Assembly (NCBI GenBank): GCA_947175585.1
Contig: CAMWNL010000111.1
Coordinates: 1-6,335 of the forward strand
Length of the DNA: 6,335 bases
Reading direction: 5' to 3'
DNA from: an uncultured Bacteroidales bacterium
GTDB taxonomy: Bacteria; Bacteroidota; Bacteroidia; Bacteroidales; Muribaculaceae
Shown here in pieces: positions 1 to 6,335 of this stretch (positions are counted from its first letter, which is position 1; every line of letters begins with the position of its first letter). The translations under genes were made by a program, and so were the position numbers. The notes below the pieces were generated by a model that had not been told where the DNA came from, did no database searches, and saw only the letters and a list, made by a program, of their open reading frames with translations.

Positions 1-726
1 TTATACAATCCGGCTCTTCCGGGATCTCGTTTCGGTGTATCAGCAGAGCAATTGCCAACACTTCCCGACGGAATTGAAGGTCTACATTTCCATGCCTTAT
101 GCGAATCAACGAGCTACGATCTGGAAAAGGTTCTCGAAGCCTTTGAACAGCAATTCGGACACCTTCTCGACAAAGTCAAATGGGTCAATATGGGAGGCGG
201 TCACCTTATGACCCGTCAAGGCTACGACACCGACCATCTAATCAACCTGCTTAAATCTTTCAGGCAACGGCATCCGGGTGTAGAGGTGATACTTGAACCG
301 GGCAGTGCATTCATGTGGCGTACAGGAGATTTGATAACTTCGGTGGTTGACACCATTGAAAATGACGGTATCCGCACAGCCATCGTCGATGTGTCATTTG
401 CATGTCACATGCCTGACACACTTGAAATGCCTTACAAACCAGCAATCTCGGAAAGCGTCGACCCATCCGATGACAAACCGACTTACCGATTAGGAGGTAA
501 TTCCTGTCTCAGCGGAGACTATATGGGAGACTGGACATTCGACCGGCCACTAAAAATCGGAGACCGTCTGACTCTCGAAGACATGAACCATTACACTACC
601 GTTAAGACAACTATGTTTAACGGTATTTCTCATCCGGCCATCGTACTCGCTTCATCAGAAGACGCCAACGACTGCACAATCCTACGAGAGTATACCTACG
701 AAGACTACAAAAAACGTATGTGCTGA
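1..726 (+). CDS. nspC: Carboxynorspermidine/carboxyspermidine decarboxylase, 3' part
   Basis: This PLP-dependent cytosolic enzyme of the alanine-racemase-like fold decarboxylates carboxynorspermidine or carboxyspermidine, the last step of the dehydrogenase/decarboxylase route to norspermidine or spermidine. The frame is open from base 1, so the gene enters from the left; 241 residues are visible against about 380 for the family. The N-terminal part with the PLP lysine is missing. Visible marks, numbered from base 1, are YNPALPGSR (2-10), GLHFHALCES (27-36), the glycine-rich phosphate-binding GGGH (65-68), LEPGSAF (98-104), the NspC-like segment CHMPDTLEMPY (135-145), the active-site CLSGD (169-173) and YTTVKTTMFNG near 198-208. 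The TTG at 52 is an internal codon, because the upstream residues also match the family. In Bacteroidota this enzyme usually serves spermidine synthesis; that substrate choice is inference. It probably leads a co-transcribed group with the glycosyltransferase 13 bp downstream. Confidence 0.93.
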   Translation, partial: LYNPALPGSRFGVSAEQLPTLPDGIEGLHFHALCESTSYDLEKVLEAFEQQFGHLLDKVKWVNMGGGHLMTRQGYDTDHLINLLKSFRQRHPGVEVILEPGSAFMWRTGDLITSVVDTIENDGIRTAIVDVSFACHMPDTLEMPYKPAISESVDPSDDKPTYRLGGNSCLSGDYMGDWTFDRPLKIGDRLTLEDMNHYTTVKTTMFNGISHPAIVLASSEDANDCTILREYTYEDYKKRMC

Positions 727-739
727 AATTCCAAATCCA

Positions 740-1744
740 ATGTCAATACGATACTCAGTCATCATACCTGTCTATAATCGCATAGACGAAGTCCGCGACT
801 TACTGATAAGTCTCGAAAACCAGACTGTCAAGAATTTTGAAGTTATTATAGTCGAAGACGGGTCGACTCAAAAATGCGATACTGTTGTAGACGAAGCTAA
901 GGCTCGCGGACTTAACGTGAAATATTTTTACAAGAATAACGAAGGTCGCTCCATAGCAAGAAACTACGGTATCGAGCGTTCATCGGGAGATTACTTTATA
1001 TTTTTCGATTCTGACTGTGTGATTCCGCCGTATTATTTCAAAACCATTGACCGCGAACTCGCCTCAAATTATCTTGATTGTTTCGGTGGACCGGATGCAG
1101 CTCACGAATCGTTTTCTGACGTTCAGAAGGCTATCAACTATTCGATGACCTCGTTTCTGACAACCGGCGGAATACGCGGTGGAAAAATTAATCTTGAAAA
1201 ATTCGTTCCGCGCACATTCAATATGGGTTTTTCGAGAAAAGTCTTCAACAGAGTTGACGGTTTCAGAGAGATGTTCTCTGAAGACATCGACATGAGTACA
1301 CGTATTAAACAAGGAGGTTTTTCGATTGGTCTAATCAGACAGGCACCAGTGTGGCACAAACGCCGCATTGATATGCGGAAATTTCTTCGTCAGGTCTATG
1401 TTTTCGGCATGTCACGCATAACCCTCAAGCTTCTCTATCCTGACTCACTGAAACTTGTCCATTGCCTCCCGGCTGTATTTGTCATCGGATGTATAATCCT
1501 GATTGGTTTAGGTATTTTTGTATCCCCATGGTTTATTCTTCCAATAGCTGTTTATTTTATTCTCATCTTCGTCGGAGCTGTTGTATCAACCCGCAGTTTT
1601 AAAATCGGTCTACTTGCTGTCCCTGCTGCAATTATACAGCTATGGGGCTATGGATGTGGTTTTATCAAGGCTTTTTTCACCAAGATTATTCTTAAACAAG
1701 GAAGAAATATCAACGAGGAAATACTGATACGCAAAGGTAAATAA
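740..1744 (+). CDS. Family 2 glycosyltransferase, membrane-anchored
   Basis: This is an inverting GT-A glycosyltransferase that transfers a sugar from a nucleotide-sugar donor, probably at the cytoplasmic face of the inner membrane. The 334-residue protein opens with YSVIIPVYNR (5-14) and VEDGS (38-42), the nucleotide-binding start of GT2 enzymes. The metal-binding DSD is at 90-92 in FFDSDC, an acceptor-side NMGFSRKVF lies at 161-169, the likely catalytic-base pair E181-D182 sits in SEDIDMSTR, and a basic WHKRR follows at 205-209. About three hydrophobic segments (roughly 242-260, 263-282 and 289-308) suggest a C-terminal membrane anchor. The ATG at 740 lies 13 bp after nspC, and the stop lies 15 bp before radC. 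No Shine-Dalgarno sequence is visible. The donor and acceptor cannot be read from the sequence; a role in a surface polysaccharide or glycolipid is the usual guess. No other glycan genes occur in the window. Confidence 0.9.
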   Translation: MSIRYSVIIPVYNRIDEVRDLLISLENQTVKNFEVIIVEDGSTQKCDTVVDEAKARGLNVKYFYKNNEGRSIARNYGIERSSGDYFIFFDSDCVIPPYYFKTIDRELASNYLDCFGGPDAAHESFSDVQKAINYSMTSFLTTGGIRGGKINLEKFVPRTFNMGFSRKVFNRVDGFREMFSEDIDMSTRIKQGGFSIGLIRQAPVWHKRRIDMRKFLRQVYVFGMSRITLKLLYPDSLKLVHCLPAVFVIGCIILIGLGIFVSPWFILPIAVYFILIFVGAVVSTRSFKIGLLAVPAAIIQLWGYGCGFIKAFFTKIILKQGRNINEEILIRKGK

Positions 1745-1759
1745 TTTCATTTAGACACC

Positions 1760-2488
1760 ATGATTAACGAAGATTCTGCAAAATCATCTCCCGAAGTCCG
1801 AGAACGCCTGATTAAAGAAATGTCAAGTGATGAGCGTCCGAGAGAAAAGGCCATGCGCCACGGCATTAAGAGCCTTACTGACACCGAGCTTATGGCTATA
1901 ATTTTCAGCACCGGCTTAAAGGGTAAATCAGTGATAGAACTTAGCCGTGACATCCTCAGCGACAACCACAACCACCTATCAATGGTTGCGCGTCTTTCGG
2001 TCAATGAGATGCTCAAACGCTACAAAGGTATAGGTCCGGCCAAAGCTATAACTCTACTTGCAGCACTTGAGTTAGGATCTCGTTCAGCCGCAGATGCAGC
2101 GCGAATTGACAATCCACCGGTTTTATCGTCAGATATGGCTTATAAATTAATGAAGCACCATTTTGAACGCCTCGACCATGAGGAGTTCTGGGTGCTGTTG
2201 TTGTCTCAAAGCGGAAGAGCTATCCGCGAGATAAAAATAGGACAAGGCGGAGTGACAGGCACAGCCGTAGACGTAAAACTTATAATGCGCGCTGCGATCG
2301 AACACCTCGCATCAGCAATGATTGTCTTTCATAACCATCCTTCAGGCACATTAAGACCGAGTCCTCAGGACGATGCAATCACACGCAAGATTGCCGAAGC
2401 GGCCAAATTAATCGATACCCGGCTCAACGACCACATCATCATTACTGATGGAGATTACTTCTCATATAACGACCAAGGCCGTTTGTAG
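1760..2488 (+). CDS. radC: RadC family protein (UPF0758) with JAMM/MPN domain
   Basis: This 242-residue protein has the two-part RadC layout. The N-terminal part contains DERPREKAMRHG (24-35), a conserved start region of the family, and a helix-hairpin-helix YKGIGPAKA (88-96) of the kind that contacts DNA. The C-terminal JAB/MPN part carries an intact zinc-binding JAMM motif: H191-N-H193, then S201 and D204, with an upstream acidic partner at E141 or E142. Length is close to the usual 220-230 residues. Despite the name, a direct role in recombinational repair has not held up for this family, so its substrate remains open; a metal-dependent hydrolase is predicted by fold. The ATG at 1760 puts the family start region at the expected distance, and no Shine-Dalgarno sequence precedes it. 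It is the last gene of the + strand group and converges on the PurF-like gene 20 bp away. Confidence 0.95.
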   Translation: MINEDSAKSSPEVRERLIKEMSSDERPREKAMRHGIKSLTDTELMAIIFSTGLKGKSVIELSRDILSDNHNHLSMVARLSVNEMLKRYKGIGPAKAITLLAALELGSRSAADAARIDNPPVLSSDMAYKLMKHHFERLDHEEFWVLLLSQSGRAIREIKIGQGGVTGTAVDVKLIMRAAIEHLASAMIVFHNHPSGTLRPSPQDDAITRKIAEAAKLIDTRLNDHIIITDGDYFSYNDQGRL

Positions 2489-2508
2489 AGCCGGATATCA
2501 AGTTATGA

Positions 2509-4398
2509 CTAACGTTTGTCTGTATTTCCTTCGTAATAATTAACAAAGGCCTGATTAACCAGCCTTACACCTCCAGGAGTTGGATAGTCTCCTGAGAAAT
2601 ACCAGTCGCCGGGATGATTGGGTATAGCCTTATGAAGACCCTCAAGTGACTGATAGACAATGTCCACATCTGCTTTCACCGATTTATCAGTCAACATAAG
2701 TGCTATTTCTGCAGAGATTTCTTCATCTGTGAATGGCGCGTAAACAGCCTTTACACAGTTGATTTGCTCTGAAGCAGGCTTTTTAAGTTCTTCAATCGCC
2801 ATCTTATACGCTTCGTCAATAATCTCGCTACGACCTGATTTCTTAAGTAATTCTACAGCGGCTTTAAAAGCAATAAATTCAGCCATACGCGACATATCTA
2901 TGCCGTAACAATCAGGATATCGCACCTGGGGGGAGGATGATACGACTATTATACGCCTTGGATGCAGACGGTCAAGCATACGCAATATCGACTGTCTCAA
3001 AGTCGTTCCTCTGACGATGCTGTCGTCAATCACCACCAATGTATCGCAATCATTTTTTATACAGCCGTATGTCACATCATAGACATGGGCAGCCAGATCA
3101 TTACGCGATGCTCCTTCAGCTATGAATGTGCGCAGTTTAATATCTTTCAGCGCAATCTTTTCAACCCTTACACGACGGCTCATTATCGACTTGATAAGTT
3201 CGGTATTGAGTTTCCCCTCTTTTTGTGCTTCGACTATCTCTTTTGCTTTCAGACTGTCAAGATACTCTTCGAGTCCCTCATTCATACCCATGAATGCAAC
3301 TTCTGCCGTATTGGGAATAAATGCGAATACAGTATTATCAATGTCATAATCGACCATTTTTAAAATCTCAGGAACGAGTTGCCTACCAAGAGCCTTGCGC
3401 TCGCGGTAAATATCGGCATCACTGCCTCGCGAAAAATATATACGCTCAAACGAACATCGACGGTTGTCGCCCGGCTCAAGTACCTGGCGTATCGATATCT
3501 TACCCGTTTTACCTACTATAAGGCTTTCCCCAGGTTGCAGCTCCTTGACTTCCGCTCGCGCAACATCCATGACTGTCTGAATTACGGGTCTCTCCGATGC
3601 AAGCACAACCACGTCATCGTCATAATAATAAAATGCAGGCCGTATGCCGTATCGGTCACGCAGCGCAAACATATCACCTGAACCTGTAGCACCACATATC
3701 ACAAAACCGCCGTCCCAGAGTGGTGCGGCGGCTTGTAATACATTGTATGGGTCAAGTTCATTTTCGATTGCTTCGCTCAACTGAGGATCTTCGATCGTGT
3801 CACGATATTGTCTGTATAGACGGTGATTCTCTTTATCAAGGTAATAACCCAACTGCTCAAGAATAACTACAGTGTCGCTGTAGATACGCGGATGCTGCCC
3901 CTTGGCTACTATGTTCTCAAATATCTCTTCGACATTCGTCATGTTGAAATTTCCGCATAGTAACAGGTTACGCGACCGCCAGTTGTTTCGTCTCAAAAAC
4001 GGATGGACAAATGATATACCGCTTCGACCTGTCGTACTGTATCTGAGATGACCCATATAGATATTACCTAAGAAGGGAATATCAGCCATATCGGGGGATT
4101 CTCCGTCGCGTTTGACAGCTTCCACAACCTGTGAATGAATATGGTCAAATATGGTTGAGATAGCATCTGAACCCATTGCTCTCTCTCTAAATACATATTC
4201 GTGACCGGGACTTGCATCGAATTTGACAACTCCTACCCCTGCGGCTTCCTGACCTCGATTATGCTGTTTTTCCATCATAAGATACAGCTTATCAAGGCCG
4301 TAAGTCCATGTTCCATACTTTTCCTTATAGTAATTCAAGGGTTTACGCAATCTTATTAACGCAACGCCACATTCATGTTTGATTTGTTCCATTGACAT
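2509..4398 (-). CDS. PurF-like amidophosphoribosyltransferase family protein, long form
   Basis: Canonical PurF makes phosphoribosylamine from PRPP and glutamine, the first step of purine synthesis; this 629-residue protein is a divergent, longer relative (usual length about 470-510). The N-terminal glutaminase domain has the Ntn nucleophile C10 after a short propeptide, HNRGQEAAG (46-54), GHLRYSTTG (116-124) and SDT (174-176). The PRTase domain has CSFERIYFSRG (315-325), RTFI (423-426), the PRPP loop VIDDSIVRGTT (456-466) and YGIDM (498-502). Departures include NFN at 150-152 where PurF has NGN, a charged insertion around 377-415, an altered segment just before RTFI, and a C-terminal extension with GDWYFSGDYPTPGG. 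ATGs at 4398 and 4392 (M1 and M3) are both possible; a predicted promoter lies just upstream. It may be a true PurF or a Bacteroidota paralogue with a shifted role. Family membership is sure, the exact reaction is not. Confidence 0.9.
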   Translation of the reverse strand: MSMEQIKHECGVALIRLRKPLNYYKEKYGTWTYGLDKLYLMMEKQHNRGQEAAGVGVVKFDASPGHEYVFRERAMGSDAISTIFDHIHSQVVEAVKRDGESPDMADIPFLGNIYMGHLRYSTTGRSGISFVHPFLRRNNWRSRNLLLCGNFNMTNVEEIFENIVAKGQHPRIYSDTVVILEQLGYYLDKENHRLYRQYRDTIEDPQLSEAIENELDPYNVLQAAAPLWDGGFVICGATGSGDMFALRDRYGIRPAFYYYDDDVVVLASERPVIQTVMDVARAEVKELQPGESLIVGKTGKISIRQVLEPGDNRRCSFERIYFSRGSDADIYRERKALGRQLVPEILKMVDYDIDNTVFAFIPNTAEVAFMGMNEGLEEYLDSLKAKEIVEAQKEGKLNTELIKSIMSRRVRVEKIALKDIKLRTFIAEGASRNDLAAHVYDVTYGCIKNDCDTLVVIDDSIVRGTTLRQSILRMLDRLHPRRIIVVSSSPQVRYPDCYGIDMSRMAEFIAFKAAVELLKKSGRSEIIDEAYKMAIEELKKPASEQINCVKAVYAPFTDEEISAEIALMLTDKSVKADVDIVYQSLEGLHKAIPNHPGDWYFSGDYPTPGGVRLVNQAFVNYYEGNTDKR

Positions 4399-4411
4399 AT
4401 AAATTTCATCG

Positions 4412-4443
4412 CAAAATTATAATCTTTATCTTTAACAGCCAAT
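4412..4443 (-). promoter_or_regulatory. Probable promoter of the PurF-like gene
   Basis: On the minus strand TAATTTTG (4412-4419) fits the -7 consensus TAnnTTTG. Twenty bp upstream is ATTG (4440-4443), a three-of-four match to the -33 TTTG. Transcription would start near 4405-4407, so the leader is very short: about 8 nt to the ATG at 4398 or 14 nt to that at 4392. The spacing equals that of the sulfatase promoter. No purine riboswitch-like structure fits in so short a leader. Confidence 0.55.
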
Positions 4444-4536
4444 ATTACTGCTCAAAAAATGACCGGTAAATTATTGCATGCACCAAAATATAATTACAAT
4501 TTTAGAATCTTAGATGGCAATGGTCCTGTGACCCGA

Positions 4537-6099
4537 TTACTTAGTATCAGACTGAGTGCGTTCTGATTCAAGTATATCAGAGAATTTTTTTACTAATTCC
4601 GGATATTGATCAGCTACATTAGTCGTCTCAAGTGGGTCGGATACCATATCGTATAGCTGCGGATTCATCAGATAACCGGTTTCTATTTTAGGTCCCCAAG
4701 ACACCATCGGTGTTCCCTTAGACGGTTCAATATACTTCCACTCTTTTGTACGAACGCTCAGAGCATGGTTTGCGGCCTGCTCGATAACATAATCACGTCC
4801 GTCACGATCTTCGCCAATCAGAGAAGCGAAATTATCATGTGAATCATTGGCTGCTCCTTGCGGGATCCTCGCTCCGGCGAGTGAAGCGAGCGACGCCAGC
4901 CAGTCTATCTGCGATATAAGTGCTTCACTCGTTTGTCCTGATTCTACCTTTCCGGGCCAACGAACAATCAGAGGTACACGAGTGCCGCCTTCAAACGCGC
5001 TATATTTACCACCTCTCAACTCACCTGTCGGAGAATGTCCGTCAAGCAACTCCTCGGCCTCATCAAGATATCCGTCATCAACTACCGGACCATTGTCACT
5101 CGACAATATCACTATCGTATTGTCTGCCAACCCGAGCGAGTCAAGAGTGTTCAGCACAGTTTCGACCGTAGCGTCAAACTGAACTATCGCATCGCCGCGC
5201 AATCCCATCGAGCTCATGCCACGGTGACGAGGATGTGGCACTCGCGGCACATGCACATCATTTGTGGCCATATACAGAAAGAATGGCTCATCGGAATGTT
5301 CCTTAATAAACGATACTGCGTGGGAGGCTATTGAATCTGCGATATTCTCGTCTTTCCACAGAGCCTTGCCTCCCCCTTTCATATAGCCGATACGGCTGAT
5401 ACCGTTAACAATTGACTGGTTATGACCATGGCTTGGTTTTTGATTCCACAATAATTCAGGATTATCTTTGCCTGTCGGTTCTCCCTCGAAATTATTTTTG
5501 TAGCTGACATAAATAGGTGCATCCGGATCCCAATTCACAACCTTGCCGTTTTCGATAAACACGCAGGGCACACGGTCGGCTGTCGCGGCCATTATATATG
5601 AATAATCGAAGCCAAGATCACCGAGCGCTGCCGGCAGCGGAGCGTTCCAGTCCTGCTTTCCGGTTTCGGCTCCGAGTCCGAGATGCCACTTACCTATAGC
5701 GCCGGTAGCATATCCGACGCTCTTAAACATATCAGCCATTGTATACTGCTGAGGCTTGATAATCATAGCCGCATTACCTGCAGCCACGTCTGTCCCTGGG
5801 TCTCGCCATGCATAGCGTCCGGTGAGAAGACCATAGCGTGATGGCGTGCTCGTAGCTGCCGCCGCATGTGCATTGGTGAAGCGCATGCCTTCATCGGCAA
5901 GTCGATTTACAGCCGGAGTCTTGACATTTTTTGCGCCGAAACACTCAAGGTCACCGTAACCGAGATCATCAGCATATATAAAAACCACATTGGGTAATTC
6001 CGGTTGTTTAGACTCTGCAGCCTGAGCCTCGCTGCATAGTGTCGGGAAAGTGATAAATCCTGCAGCTAATGTCTGCCATTTCTCTAATTGCAATGCCAT
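4537..6099 (-). CDS. Exported Ser-type sulfatase (arylsulfatase A-like, S1 family)
   Basis: This enzyme hydrolyses sulfate esters, most likely on host or algal glycans, from the periplasm or cell surface. The ATG at 6099 gives 520 residues, a normal length. It starts with a signal peptide: hydrophobic core about 10-21, and signal peptidase I site after AQA at 25-27. Numbered from this start, the mature part has metal ligands D44-D45 in YADDLGYGD, the modification motif S84-T-P-S-R88, GKWHLG (136-141), H283, SSDNG with D335-N336, and RGGK (362-365). The C-terminal subdomain ends with the common DPLETTNVA pattern. S84 must be oxidised to formylglycine by a radical-SAM anSME, expected elsewhere in the genome. 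The frame stays open up to 6201, but those extra 34 residues overlap the promoter and lie before the signal peptide. Substrate and S1 subfamily are not determined; no SusC/SusD or glycosidase genes are next to it. Confidence 0.92.
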   Translation of the reverse strand: MALQLEKWQTLAAGFITFPTLCSEAQAAESKQPELPNVVFIYADDLGYGDLECFGAKNVKTPAVNRLADEGMRFTNAHAAAATSTPSRYGLLTGRYAWRDPGTDVAAGNAAMIIKPQQYTMADMFKSVGYATGAIGKWHLGLGAETGKQDWNAPLPAALGDLGFDYSYIMAATADRVPCVFIENGKVVNWDPDAPIYVSYKNNFEGEPTGKDNPELLWNQKPSHGHNQSIVNGISRIGYMKGGGKALWKDENIADSIASHAVSFIKEHSDEPFFLYMATNDVHVPRVPHPRHRGMSSMGLRGDAIVQFDATVETVLNTLDSLGLADNTIVILSSDNGPVVDDGYLDEAEELLDGHSPTGELRGGKYSAFEGGTRVPLIVRWPGKVESGQTSEALISQIDWLASLASLAGARIPQGAANDSHDNFASLIGEDRDGRDYVIEQAANHALSVRTKEWKYIEPSKGTPMVSWGPKIETGYLMNPQLYDMVSDPLETTNVADQYPELVKKFSDILESERTQSDTK

Positions 6100-6137
6100 A
6101 ATTATATTTAATTTTAATACGGATTTGTTAGACTCCG

Positions 6138-6169
6138 CAAATATAATCATTGTATAATTGTTCTGCAAA
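6138..6169 (-). promoter_or_regulatory. Bacteroidota-type promoter of the sulfatase gene
   Basis: On the minus strand a -33 TTTG (6166-6169) is followed after exactly 20 bp by the -7 element TATATTTG (6138-6145), a full match to the Bacteroidota primary-sigma consensus TTTG / TAnnTTTG with 19-21 bp spacing. Transcription should begin near 6131-6133, leaving an A/T-rich leader of about 32-34 nt before the ATG at 6099. This supports 6099 as the start and excludes the in-frame ATGs at 6150, 6198 and 6201. Confidence 0.8.
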
Positions 6170-6200
6170 AAATATATTAGACAGAGATTTTTCAACATCA

Positions 6201-6230
6201 AAATTTCAGCTTCATTTTCATCTGAAATTT
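6201..6230. repeat. 9-bp inverted repeat upstream of sulfatase promoter
   Basis: AAATTTCAG (6201-6209) and CTGAAATTT (6222-6230) are perfect inverted arms around a 12-nt spacer. Allowing one bulged A, the pairing extends by three more bases (ATC/GAT). The element lies about 31 bp upstream of the sulfatase -33 box. It could be an operator for a dimeric regulator, or a weak terminator of a gene beyond the right edge; on the minus strand the arm is followed by TTTTGATGTTG, which is not a good T-tract. Confidence 0.5.
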
Positions 6231-6270
6231 GATTTTCTGCTCAATAATTATGATTTAAAACATATAATCG

Positions 6271-6316
6271 GTTTTAAAACTATGTTATAAAACATAATGC
6301 TACAACATATAGCATT
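6271..6316. repeat. Cluster of short palindromes and AACATA words
   Basis: Three inverted repeats lie end to end: GTTTTAAAAC (6271-6280), TATGTT-ataa-AACATA (6281-6296), and AATGCTA-caacata-TAGCATT (6296-6316). The last is followed by more T (run 6315-6319), giving it a weak terminator look on the + strand. AACATA recurs at 6259, 6291, 6304 and 6320, with its inverse TATGTT at 6281. No coding frame is apparent in 6202-6335. A/T-rich DNA yields such words easily, so a regulatory role is only a possibility. Confidence 0.35.
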
Positions 6317-6335
6317 TTTAACATATATTAAGAAT

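Noticed and set aside
52..726. TTG at 52 as the start of a complete short decarboxylase
   Set aside because: The frame is open to base 1 and the 17 residues before it also match the NspC family, so the gene is only cut by the window edge.
1064..1368. Open frames on the minus strand inside the glycosyltransferase gene
   Set aside because: They lie opposite conserved GT2 motifs, have no recognisable content and no start signals; they are shadows.
2962..3120. Iron-sulphur cluster in the PurF-like protein as in B. subtilis PurF
   Set aside because: A Cys is present in the CSFE block and another at 497, but the latter is offset by one position and the C-terminal paired CxxC of that type is not seen, so a cluster is not supported.
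2962..3681. Several + strand open frames inside the PurF-like gene
   Set aside because: They overlap each other in different frames opposite conserved PurF blocks and encode low-plausibility Cys/Ser-rich sequences.
4522..4533. GGTC-ctgt-GACC stem just after the sulfatase stop, as a terminator
   Set aside because: It has only a 4-bp stem and no T-tract on the minus strand, too weak to call.
4847..5334. + strand open frames inside the sulfatase gene
   Set aside because: They are antisense shadows of conserved sulfatase sequence, with no family resemblance.
6033..6036. Cys22 of the sulfatase leader as a lipoprotein attachment site
   Set aside because: The preceding residues PTL do not fit a lipobox, which needs a small residue at -1 and Leu/Val/Ile at -3; a signal peptidase I site fits better.
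6100..6201. N-terminal extension of the sulfatase from the ATGs at 6201, 6198 or 6150
   Set aside because: The stretch overlaps a well-matched promoter and would place about 34 non-conserved residues before a signal peptide.

Overview
The window looks like chromosomal DNA from a gut-type, anaerobic member of the Bacteroidales, possibly Muribaculaceae or a relative. This rests on three things: recognisable Bacteroidota versions of every gene, translation starts without a Shine-Dalgarno sequence and preceded by A/T-rich leaders, and two promoters of the Bacteroidota type (-33 TTTG, -7 TAnnTTTG). The genus cannot be fixed from sequence reading alone.

Left half, + strand (1-2488): three closely packed genes form a likely operon. 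They are the 3' two-thirds of a carboxynorspermidine/carboxyspermidine decarboxylase (nspC, 1-726, cut by the window edge), a membrane-anchored family 2 glycosyltransferase (740-1744) and the JAMM-domain protein RadC (1760-2488). The gaps are only 13 and 15 bp. The three do not share an obvious pathway: polyamine synthesis, surface glycan synthesis, and a conserved protein of unsettled role.

Right half, - strand (2509-6169): a 629-residue PurF-family protein (class II glutamine amidotransferase plus phosphoribosyltransferase) converges on radC with only 20 bp between the stops. Upstream of it lies an exported Ser-type sulfatase, which begins at 6099. Each of these two has its own recognisable promoter, both with a 20-bp spacer, so they are probably separate transcription units although they point the same way. 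The sulfatase promoter lies inside the longest possible reading frame and so fixes the start codon downstream of it.

Right edge (6170-6335): an A/T-rich, apparently non-coding stretch with several inverted repeats and recurrent AACATA words upstream of the sulfatase promoter.

No CRISPR array, insertion sequence, tRNA, rRNA or phage gene was seen. Nothing here is clearly a new system. The item most worth a second look is the PurF-like protein, which keeps the nucleophilic Cys and the PRPP loop but departs from canonical PurF at several other motifs and carries extra segments.
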